From positions 1 through 23,473 of the forward strand of contig CAXNAD020000242.1 of assembly GCA_964200185.2 (NCBI GenBank): DNA of 23,473 nt, in the 5' to 3' direction. The notes beneath the pieces were generated by a model. It did no database searches and was not told where the DNA came from. It saw only the letters and a program-made list of their open reading frames with translations. Of the stretch, positions 11,201 to 20,441 are shown piece after piece. Numbering within the stretch: the stretch's first letter is position 1; each line of letters starts with the position of its first letter. The DNA is from Choristocarpus tenellus KU-1152. Taxonomy: Eukaryota > Phaeophyceae. The position numbers were made by a program, and so were the translations under genes.

Positions 11201-14200
11201 TGTGCAGTAGTGTATACCTTGCATTACTAGGCACTGTCTGTGGCAATGAGATCCGGTTGATTGGAGGTTGGTTACCTTTCATTTCAGTTCAAGTGAGAAA
11301 AGTGAAAAGTGTGTCTTACGACCTCGATATAATTGATCTTAACACATTTAAATCAGGGCAAGGACAAGCCCGTCATAAAAAAGGCTTTGGTGGAGCTAGA
11401 AGGACCTAGGTCTATGCCGTTCAAAGCGTTTGTTGCCCAGCGGGAAAAGTGGGGGAAGCACGACATGTATCGTGCTCCAGGTGGGATTGATTGCCATCAA
11501 CATCAGGTTCTTTTTGTGCTGTTGCCTCTTGCTAACAGATATTTTTTGTATGCAAGAAATATGTCACTTATTTTGACACTTGAGTTTGTTGTTGACCGTT
11601 GGTGGGGGGGGGGGGGCAGGTCCGATCCAGTTCTACAGTGAGGGGGCACGCAACAGCAACATGACGCTTATGTATGAGTTATTGGGGGAGAAGGCGGAGG
11701 TGAGCTGTTTGACAAGTAGAACATTTCTTTTTGGGAGGTGTTAGAGATTATCGATCAGAAGAACACGTGTTAGTCGGGTTATTTACAAGGATAGTTTTTT
11801 TTGTTGATCCTTTATTAACCTGATAAGATTCTCTCTCCCTTCCTTTTCATGTTGAATGTAATGCTTTGTATGTTTTTGTCAAGGCTTCCACCAACTGCAA
11901 CTTGGACCCAAAGACAGTCCCAGCACCAGTGCGTATGGGTTCCAATGGTTTCCTGTTCCGGCCAATCCCTGTGCCTCTTAGGAGTCACGTGGAACAAGCC
12001 CGTCTTACCTACAAGCCCAAGGTGAACTGTGCACCTAGCAACTGTTGGTATATAGTTCTTATGGTTCTTATGGTTCTTGGTTTTGTCTGCAATTTAATGA
12101 CAATTGTTATTTGTTCTTTTTTGTGTTTTTTGTTCTCCTTGTGGGGTGATCTTAATATCATAGGTCTGAAGATGCTTGTGCTTGCTGACTGTCCTGGTGT
12201 GCTTGCGAGAGTGGGGTGTTCCTCCTCCCCTCTCATGTCTTTCTGTTCACATATTAGGTAGTATTGTGCTGTATGGTGTGTTTACCATCAAATTCACTCT
12301 GTGCATATTCGGGCAGTGCTGTTTTACTTAGCCAGTGCAAATTTTACCTGTTGTGGTTAATCCACCAGAAATCTCTCATACTAGTTGATCGTATTACTTG
12401 AAAAGTTTCGATTTACTCAGAAATATTCTGCACACAAACGTAAGAAACGTCTTTTCCTACTATTCCTGAAGGTAGATATTTTTTCTCCTGGTTTCTGCCG
12501 TTTCTTGTCCTTTGGTGCTCTGTAGCTTCCAGTGTGTATGAATGCAGGAACAGTCAAGGGGGTGAGACTAGTAAATGATCAACCCACACAGAGTGTTATG
12601 GTAGCCGACAGAGAACCTCTGCGACGAATGTTCACTTCTACTTACGGGTCTCCTCTTGTGCAGGTGAGCGAGGTCTACAATTAGCAGATTTTTTTTTCTC
12701 CCGAAAGAGTGTTTGAAGTGCTTTAAAAGATTTTGATTCATTTACTGAATTTAGTGCAGAGACTGGAAAAGGAACCATATTTCATCAATGTCATAATGGC
12801 GATCGTTATGTACTATGTGTTGTCTCTTTTTTTGCTGATGTACTTCGCACACTCACTCAATTCCATATCTGAATGTGAAAATTTTGTTTTTGCATTGATT
12901 GGAAGGCGTTCTGTTGTGTGAGAGAGGGACTGGAAAAATTGTCTTCATTAACTATGTGCACTTTTTAACAAAAATTTCAGCTGGAACAGAACTTTTTGGC
13001 TCTGGACCCTACTGCTGCCACACACGGGGTGCGTGTTGGTGTGGTGTTTTGTGGACGTCAGGCTGCGGGAGGGCACAATATCATTTGGGGGATGCACAAC
13101 TTCCTAAAGGGCACCAAGAGTAAGGTCAGCAAGCTGTTACCGCATGGAGGGAAAAGGGTCAAAGGGAAAGTGTTTACTTGGGTCGCTATCGAATGGTTTT
13201 TGATTGATGTGCTTAATATAATATAATTGAATCAAATAAGGGGAGGAAATGGAGAGGTCATTGCAATTAGTTAAGAGTGAACAGAATGGAGAGGTCATTG
13301 CAATTAGTTAAGAGTGAACAGAATGGAGAGGTCATCAGGTCCTCTGGACTACACTGCTGTGACACTGCCATCAATTGGTAAGACTGGTAAATCCGTTGAA
13401 TCAAAAGGTGTTTTGGGTTTGATATGTTGATTTGGTGCAGTGGCAGTTTGTACGGCTGATGTATTGATTTTTTCAATAACATATTTTTTCATGTTGTGGT
13501 GGTTGATTTTGACAGGTTATCGGTATTGTGGGTGGCACACGTGGTCTGTTTGAACAACAGACAGTGGATATCACTGATGCCTTACTGGAGGGATACAGCA
13601 ATCAGGTGTGTAAAAATTGTAGCGATTTTGCTTAAAACGCAAGGGTAGAGTTGAAGAGCTGATTTTGCAGGTTTAAAATTGGTTGACAAACTTGCCTGGC
13701 GCTCCTTGTAACAGTGTTTTATTATTTGTCTTATTGATTTGAGTGCTATTACATAGTCTACAGCACCAGCTGTTTTTCACTCACAAGACTAACATTCACA
13801 GAAATGTAATTGACATAACCGGCTTGATGACCCTTTTCATCTCAATGATTCCTGCCATTGATGATTACTGTCTTCTTCCTCTGCTTACATGTGGGACTGT
13901 GGGACAGGGTGGATTTGACCTTCTTGGTCGCAGTGTGGACAGCATTCGGACAGAGGAGGAGATGGCCAAAGCTCGTTCGGCATGTGAGACTCTCAAGCTA
14001 GATGGACTTGTGGTGAGTACATTTTAATTGCAATTTGGTGAGGCTAGATTGATTGCCTCAAATATATCAAGCTGGTACCTTCGGTGATTTAAGTTCATCT
14101 TACATTTTTTGACCCGATTTTATTCTGTACTGTTTGAGCGCATTACTTTTGTTGCATTGCACAATTGAACATGGAAGTAAAATCCACTCCGAAATGATTC

Positions 14201-17200
14201 GTACTGGCTCTAGCCCTTGGTTGGTTGTCATTCCCCTTAACATACACAATGTCTTGGATTTTATTCAATTTTTTGCTGCTGCTAGTCTGACTAACTTACT
14301 AACTTAAACTTCTGTGCTTCTTTGTCAATGTGCTATTTTTTATGTTCGTTTTTTCAGTTGATTGGAGGCAACACTACGCACACAGACGGGGCATTCTTGG
14401 CAGAGTATTTCAAGTCTAAAAATGTCAAGACCTGTGTTATTGGTGTGCCTTGCACCATCAGCGGGGGAATGAAAAACAACTTTGTGGTATGTAACTGTAG
14501 TGGTACTTGTAAAGTAAGGCAGCAATAATGTAGTATGCCTAGAGTTGATTTGATGTTTTTTTTGTGTATGGTAGTTGATGTGATAACAAATGTGATATCC
14601 ACTTGAACGTTCAAAACAGGAGAGTGCAGTGGGATTTGATACTGCAGTGAAGGTCTACAGCCAGCTTGTGGGGAACACTGCCATTGATGGAGCCAGTGCT
14701 CGCAAGTACTGGTACTTCATGCGTCTCATGGGACAGGTATATAACTAAAGGGCAGATCTCTTGTAGGTTAATACTTTTGTGAAGTGCTCTGTGAAGCAGC
14801 ACGGTGTGAGGTACAAAAGTACACACAAGTTGTTACACCGTTTTTCTATTTCTTTTATGGGTTTATTGATGTCTTACATATAGAGGTTGAAATGTGTCAT
14901 TTCTTATAATGGCATAGGCGTTGATAATGTGTGGAAGTTTTTTGAAAGTAGCAGATAGCTCTGTTAATTGGTAGGAGGCTTGTCAATTGCCGGTTGTCAT
15001 CACACTTGTGTAACATTATTTGTGATGTTACTGATATTCCAATGTGGATTCTGTTCCAATGTCTTTTGTTCCCCTTGTACCTTCAGTGTTAGCTGTTACA
15101 TATGTGAATTACTTGTTTTAATTAATTTTCGTGTGAGAAGACTCACCCATGTGCCTCTACAACAACTCATGTGCAACAATTTTCTGGACAGGACCCCAGC
15201 CACATTGCCCTTGAGACTGCACTGCAGACTCATCCTAACCTGGTCCTTCTTGCGGAGGATGTTGCTGCTAAGCGTTGGTCGCTGCATGACATTATCAGGG
15301 AGATTGCTGATGTTGTTCAGGCTCGTTCGGCGGAGGGCAAGGACTTCGGCACTGTGCTGGTAAATATGGGGTACATGTGTGTTTGTGACAAGAGCACCGG
15401 TAGTGAGTGCCCCATGGTTATCCATGGTGAACCCTTGCGTGGGCTTTTGCTTTTTAGTGCTTGAGGAAAGATGTCTATTGTGGAAATGTAACTTTAATTT
15501 CTTTTCTTTCCTTTTCTTGGCTGTGTGTTTCTTCAGATTCCTGAAGGTCTAATCAGGGCCATCCCGGAAATGGAGGTTTTGATTGAGGAGATTGATGTAC
15601 TATATGCTGACTCTGATCCTTTGAAGGCTATTTCAAGGGAGGATGTACAGTCTCGCCTCACAAGCTGGAGTGCTGCACTGCTATCTTCCCTTCCGGTGTT
15701 TACCCAGGAAGAGGTGGGTCACGTTGCCTACTTTTCCCTTGGAGATATGTGTTGCTCAAGGGTATGTCTGAGGACTGGTTAAATTGGACTCGTAGTAATT
15801 AGCTCTTCAAAATTAAGTATTTCTGGCGTATCGTGTGCTAGGTGTAAGGCATATCCACGTGATTATACAGTGTGTGATATGTTTTTACGTTTTTGTGTGA
15901 GTTTGTGGAGTTCTGTATATGATACCTTAGCTTCCTGTGGTTGAACTCATCTGATATACTTGATTTATGCCGCTTGTGCTGCATGCAACTCTAATCTAGG
16001 GATGTGATGGGGTGTATTGTCAGCTGTACTGAGGTGCATTCTATTTACAGCCATGTACAATATCACATCACTGTGTGTCTTAGTGTGTTGGGGTGCGATG
16101 TCTGTTTATATTGCATGAGATAGAATGCATACAAAAGGGTGCCAACACTTTTAATTCTTGGTATTGAAATAACTTAATTTTTATTTTTGAAACTGATACA
16201 TTCTTGCTTATTTCTGCAGCTATGCTTGGAGCGTCAAAGCAACAAGCAGGTCCGCCTGTCCCAGATTCAGACTGAAAAGATGCTTGTGTCCTTTGTGGAG
16301 GAGGAGCTGAAGAGGCGCAAGAAGGCAGGAGTTTACAAGGGAAAGTTCTCTGCTGTATGCAGCTACCTTGGTTACCAAGCACGAAGTGCTCTCCCCAGGT
16401 CGGGAAAGCACTGTCAAGAGTACTGAATTATCCTGAATTTTTTCACTGTTCAAACCCAGTTGAATTTCATGTTTAACCACACTTCCGGTCATGTGTGACT
16501 TATCATTAAGCTGGACAGTGCACCGATTTGCATAAATGTTTCATATTCGTCTAGTGGGTTTGGTAAGAAGTATTGTACATGGTCGTATGATATCGCCTAT
16601 GCACATAAGTGTTCATGGTCGCCTGCACACTGTTCCTCGTTAGAATGTGTTAACTCCTATTTTATACTTTGTACATCAACTTACACTCTGTAAAATGTTT
16701 CTTGTCTCGAGCAGTAACTTCGACTGTGATTACGCATATACCCTTGGAGGTACTGCAGCCACTCTTGTACACCGAGGTATCACTGGCTACCTTGCCACTG
16801 TCACCGGGCTTAAGCATCCCGTTAAGGATTGGAAGGTGGATGACTGAGTGATACTATGGTGTGGGTCAAGTGCTGTCTCTCTCTATCAAATCTTTTTTGT
16901 TGTATAAGAGTAGTTTTTACAATACTGTGGTTAAGTTATAGTGCAGTGTAGTAGCTGAATAGAGAGATTAACACAAATTGTAAGATGTGTATGATGTATT
17001 GTGTACTAGTTACATGGTAATGCCATCTATTGTTTGGTACTTCTAAATCCTAAATGCTTGTATTGACCTTAATTCAACTTTTGACTTTTAGGTTGGGGGA
17101 GTTCCTCTGGTATCTCTGCTGGTTGAGGACGACCAGGAGAAGCTTCCAACTGGCCAGTGCAGGCCTAGGGTGCCTCCATCACCGATCAACCTCAATGGGC

Positions 17201-18604
17201 AAGCTTTCAAGAAGCTGCAGACAGTAATGGCTAAGGTTCAGGTAAAAATGAAGAAACAGTGACGTTTATTATTTTTCTCCGATGATAAAAGACACAAATC
17301 ACATCTTGTAATTGGCATCCTTGGATGTGCAGGTATATTAAAATTGGAGACAAATCAGATGTTTGGAAATGAAAAGCATTTGTGGCTACCCAGTGGAGCT
17401 CCAGAAGAGATCAATGATAATAATATTTGATGCACTTGCCCTGAAACATTAACGGTCTTCGAACTGTAGCTATTTTCACAAAGTATGGGAACGGGGACCT
17501 TGCTCTGTGGTAGGGAAGGCCTTTCACAGATTTATGTGCATTAGTCACTGCTGGCTGAACCCCAGTCTACTTGCATGTTTTTGGCGTTTTTCATGTGTGT
17601 CCTGGACCCCTGTTTTTTTTTCCGCCCTAGTCATGAAGTTGCTGTGCTTGTTTAAACTGAGCAAATGTGATGGAATGTTGTGCCTCTACTGCAGACTCAG
17701 GACATCTACAGGAATCCAGGCCCAGTGCAATTTGCAGGCGAAACTGCTGATATTCGACTGATGTCCTTGGCACTTGAGGGGGAAGACTACCTTGGACAGC
17801 TTGAGGTGCGTTTACTTGGAGACATAATTTTTGTGAACTTCAGTGAATTGTGGTTAAACTGTGGCACTGAAAGGAACTTGTTAACAGTTTCTTGTAAAAC
17901 AGTATTGCAGTAGTTTTATTTAATGTTCAAGATTATCTCCCTTTAGGGGCAACAAGTCTTCAACGGGGTGTTTATTATTGTGTCAAAACACTTTTCACTG
18001 TGCTACATTCTGTTGTTTCACATTTCTGTTGTTGTATTCTAGTTAAGCCTTGTTTAAAAAACACTTCTTTTTTGCTCTTCCCCTGAACCCTCGCATGTGT
18101 CACAACCTCTTGGATCGTCATCTCTTTCTACGATTGTGGCCTACACACCATCACGGCACTTATGGGCGAATTGCTGATGTTTTTGTGTTTTGAAGGAGCT
18201 ACGTGATGCCCTCACGAAGATCAGAGAGGTAAGCGAAGAATGCACAGTGTAGCATAATACACCTTTCATCGAGTCGATATTGTGGAGAGTGATCGAAATG
18301 ACTTTAATTTTGTTGTACAATTTATTTCCACACGATCCAATTAAAAAAATATCTTTGGTAGATCTTACTGATGCCCCAACCTCTTTTGCAATGTTGTTTG
18401 TTTTGACTTGAACTTTTCCTTAAATTTGCCGTCCTTCTATACTAGGTTTTATTCTTAACCATTATCTTGTTTCCTCACGCTTCTCGACGTTTTTACTCTC
18501 TCTCACCTGGTCAGGCTTGCCGCCCTGGATGCAGCAGCAACACACTCAAGCTCTCAACAAAAACTCTTCAGAACTTGACTGAAATCATCGACCTTCAACT
18601 CTAG
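5210..18604 (+). CDS. Fused beta-alpha pyrophosphate--fructose 6-phosphate 1-phosphotransferase (PFP), 29 exons, 1187 residues
   Basis: PFP reversibly transfers phosphate from pyrophosphate to fructose 6-phosphate, a cytosolic step of glycolysis and gluconeogenesis. I joined 29 exons into one frame: 3,564 nt including the TAG at 18602-18604. All 28 introns are GT-AG and every junction phase agrees. The product holds two complete PFK-family domains in tandem. Residues 1 to about 600 are beta-like with a full active site ([10 protein letters not shown] 89-98, GGDDS 183-187, [10 protein letters not shown] 211-220, MGR 260-262, PEG 320-322, YEGR 426-429). Residues from about 640 to 1187 are alpha-like with degenerate motifs. 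No targeting peptide is seen. Plant PFP uses separate alpha and beta chains; a single beta-alpha chain is known from apicomplexans. Exon coordinates are in the two half-gene entries. The start at 5210 is the first ATG after the pyrimidine-rich leader and no upstream coding exon is visible; the ATG at 5216 is an alternative. Confidence 0.92.
5904..5921. repeat. Small hairpin in PFP intron 2
   Basis: A perfect 7-base inverted repeat (tccgaga / tctcgga) is separated by a 4-base loop. It lies within intron 2 (5818-6082). It may be chance; no function is claimed. Confidence 0.5.
7040..7500. other. AT-rich block inside PFP intron 4
   Basis: Intron 4 (6899-7892) is 994 bases, the longest of the 28 and nearly three times the mean. 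Its middle part differs in texture from other introns: it is A/T-rich on both strands, lacks the T/G-rich texture of most other introns here, and holds opposed ORFs of 69 codons (7072-7281, minus) and 67 codons (7288-7491, plus). This could be an inserted element or organelle-derived DNA. I recognise no protein and see no terminal repeats or target-site duplication. Confidence 0.3.
7670..7697. repeat. 14-base tandem repeat in PFP intron 4
   Basis: The unit atatcaatatatcc is present twice in tandem with no mismatch, in the AT-rich 3' part of the intron. Confidence 0.8.
9941..9998. repeat. Purine-rich imperfect tandem repeat in PFP intron 9
   Basis: Four degenerate copies of a short GAAATGTGAGAATGA-like unit follow each other, giving a stretch that is almost free of C. 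It lies in intron 9 (9807-10208), about 100 bases before an AATAAATAAA sequence near 10096. Confidence 0.65.
11604..11616 (+). repeat. Run of 13 G directly before the intron 13 acceptor
   Basis: The intron 13 3' splice site (CAG at 11617-11619) is preceded by 13 consecutive G, where a pyrimidine tract would normally lie. The downstream exon (11620-11699) fits the protein perfectly, so the splice site itself is well supported. Confidence 0.9.
12052..12078. repeat. 9-base tandem repeat in PFP intron 15
   Basis: Three near-identical copies of atggttctt lie in tandem, the first with one difference. They sit close to the donor end of intron 15 (12022-12525). Confidence 0.75.
12526..18604 (+). other. 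Alpha-like, probably non-catalytic half of the PFP gene (exons 16-29)
   Basis: Exons: 12526-12663, 12981-13124, 13516-13605, 13908-14012, 14358-14486, 14620-14736, 15192-15359, 15537-15713, 16220-16398, 16715-16835, 17092-17241, 17695-17805, 18196-18228, 18515-18604. It opens with FTSTYGSPL (640-648), the counterpart of FPSTYGRP (58-65). It then carries altered versions of each active-site motif: [10 protein letters not shown] (674-683) for [15 protein letters not shown] (766-770) for GGDDS, CTISGG (795-800) for KTIDGD, and MGQ (843-845) for MGR. PEG (903-905) and GYQAR (1011-1015) remain, so sugar-phosphate binding may persist. GYQAR and [11 protein letters not shown] are alpha-subunit features. 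The likely role is regulatory or structural, as for plant PFP alpha. Exon 28 is only 33 nt. In this half 13 of 14 introns are phase 0. Confidence 0.85.
13249..13335. repeat. 37-base minisatellite in PFP intron 17
   Basis: Two perfect 37-base copies (13249-13285 and 13286-13322) are followed by the first 13 bases of a third (13323-13335). The unit starts atggagaggtcattgcaa and ends gagtgaacaga. Because the copies are identical, the duplication is probably recent. The array lies within intron 17 (13125-13515). Confidence 0.9.
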
Positions 18605-20441
18605 GTTGCGAAGTGAAGTTTTGCTCACGGAATTGAAGCAATCTAAGTGTGTGGACTCTGTATAGGATAGTGTTCTAGTTGAGAGGATGGTTTTTGTGAT
18701 GTTTGGCCTACCTTATTCTCTTTGCTTTCACAGCACTTCCGAGGGAGGGGAACTGGAATGAAGCAGATACACGAAAGTGTGTGAAGGGGGTGTGGGGAGG
18801 GGAAGATTAGACGAGTTCTGTGCAATGATGAGGCAAGAACGGACACTTGTTGAAGCATTGTAGGTCCAGCTTAATCATTTTTGCTGTTGCACTTACACCC
18901 TTGCTCCAGGTGTGTTCCTCATTTGCTATCAAAATAATAATTTGAAGGTGAAATGGAGAGAGTAGTTTCGTTCATACGTAGAATGGGGTGCTTTGTTGAC
19001 TGTCTTCTGCTCGAATGTGTTTTATCTGCTTGTTGACACGATCTTCAGTGTATTCTCACGTATGTTAGGGTGTGTCTATGTTATGAATGGAATGAGATGT
19101 GCAAGGGTAAGAATTCGCGTTTCATGTGTTTAGTTTATATTATTTAGTGTAACTGCCTTCTCCAGAGACGCAGCTTGCAAGTGGGTTGAAGTATGTCATG
19201 TTTTAGATTACTTCCCGCTTTATGTTGAGCTGTAGTTGATGGTGCCCCCCTAAGTATCTCATTTTGTGTGTAAGTGCTTTTCATGTTACGGTACTACATT
19301 GATTTTGTTAGTGGTGGTGGTTTAGACAGGCGAGCCCCACCTCATAAATGAGTTTCATGCATAACCCATGCACCATGAGGAGACTGTATAGTATCTATGG
19401 CAATTTTGTACTCGTATTTGTTATTATCCTGCCTGCATAAAGCAGATGTTAGCATGATGGTATACCAGCTCTGTGCTACATTGATAAAGGACATGATAAC
19501 GTAGTAGTATATCGTAGGAGTACACAGTGAGTGCAAGACGGTAGTATTAGTAGTAGGTTAAAAAACATAAGTCCCATAGGAATGAGAAGAAACATCAAGG
19601 ATAGTTCAGAATTATCATCCCTTGGGATTAGATGAAGTCCTCTCCTCCACCTAAGACTCTCCATATCATATATTTATTATTGACAACAAATTATCCCATT
19701 ATAAAGACTACAATACCACAACGTCCACAATTGGGTTCTTTGTCATTTGATACATGACATACGCATAAAATACAAATCGTACGGTGCAAAGACGATTTTT
19801 GTTTTATGGAAGACCAACCACACACCAAATCATGCATTTTCCTTCACAGAATTATTTTGATGGATTGGTTTTATAGTACCATGCGGTCGGTTGAAAAATG
19901 ACTTTGATACATTCTTTTGTACAGAGAGCGACTTTGTCTCCCACGATTATTCCTAATGTTGCTTACTGATAAGTGGCCGATGGGGTCAATGCATATATAT
20001 CTGTGTGAGAGTGTGTAATCGTTTTGAGTCGTACTAGCTGATATTGTAGGGAGGATGGTTCCTCTTCGTTTACCGCTTCTTGGATCGCTCGCTTCTACAC
20101 CCACTCCGTGAACTACGAAAACAAAAAAAATGACATCATATCTTCTCCATAGTACAAACATCACGCCAAACCAGTACTGATAGTAATACTCATTTAGCCC
20201 AAGTAGCACTACTACTACAGCAAAAAGCATCACCAAAAAAGGGTAATTAGGAAGGATAGTAATTATAGGTACAATAAAGGTAGTTGTAGCGACCTAAGGC
20301 ACACGGCCCTCCCCACTCACCACCTCCTCTGCTGCTTCATTTAGGCTAGTATTGTGTATATATGTACCTTGTAGCATAAAATATGCCTTTCTTACGTACT
20401 GGTCCAGCAAATATAACGTACGTATATACAATTATTGTAGT
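18605..20441. other. Region downstream of PFP, mostly non-coding
   Basis: The 3' untranslated region of the PFP gene must begin here; its end cannot be placed because no clear polyadenylation signal stands out. No ORF with recognisable content is present. The minus strand carries one splice-bounded open segment (19967-20112) described separately. The rest is AT-rich with scattered short ORFs that look accidental. Confidence 0.4.
19967..20112 (-). other. Candidate minus-strand internal exon, unknown product
   Basis: On the minus strand a strong acceptor (T-rich tract, then TTCGTAG, exon from 20112) and a consensus donor (GTAAGC, exon to 19967) bracket 146 bases that are open in exactly one frame. 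That frame gives 48 codons including VEASDPRSGKRRGTILPT and HRYICIDPIGHLS. I do not recognise the peptide, and I could not find a neighbouring exon with a matching phase. It may be part of a gene on the minus strand or a chance arrangement. Confidence 0.25.

Larger units (their letters stand above)
5210..12021 (+). other. Beta-like catalytic half of the PFP gene (exons 1-15)
   Basis: Exons: 5210-5363, 5619-5817, 6083-6157, 6820-6898, 7893-8003, 8223-8314, 8796-8970, 9320-9482, 9733-9806, 10209-10317, 10624-10737, 10860-10984, 11357-11480, 11620-11699, 11884-12021. The second Asp of GGDDS (D186) replaces the Gly found in ATP-dependent enzymes (GGDGS), which predicts pyrophosphate as phosphoryl donor. 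D215 and D217 of the TIDGD loop are the expected catalytic and metal-site acids. Sugar-phosphate contacts are R262 in MGR, E321 in PEG and the Y426-R429 segment. [14 protein letters not shown] (380-393) and a GFDMLGSGR segment are typical of long PFPs. The half ends with a tail of about 110 residues (exons 13-15) before the linker. By general recognition it resembles plant PFP beta more than alpha. Confidence 0.88.

Noticed and set aside
12981-13124. Start of a separate second PFP gene at the alpha-like half
   Set aside because: The exon before it (12526-12663) continues the frame from the beta half with matching phase-0 junctions. There is no stop codon, promoter-like break or well-placed ATG between the halves, so one fused gene is the simpler reading.
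19871-20236. 121-codon minus-strand ORF with a hydrophobic N-terminus, as a membrane protein
   Set aside because: The hydrophobic part coincides with the T-rich acceptor tract of the exon candidate at 19967-20112, so it is better explained as translated intron sequence.
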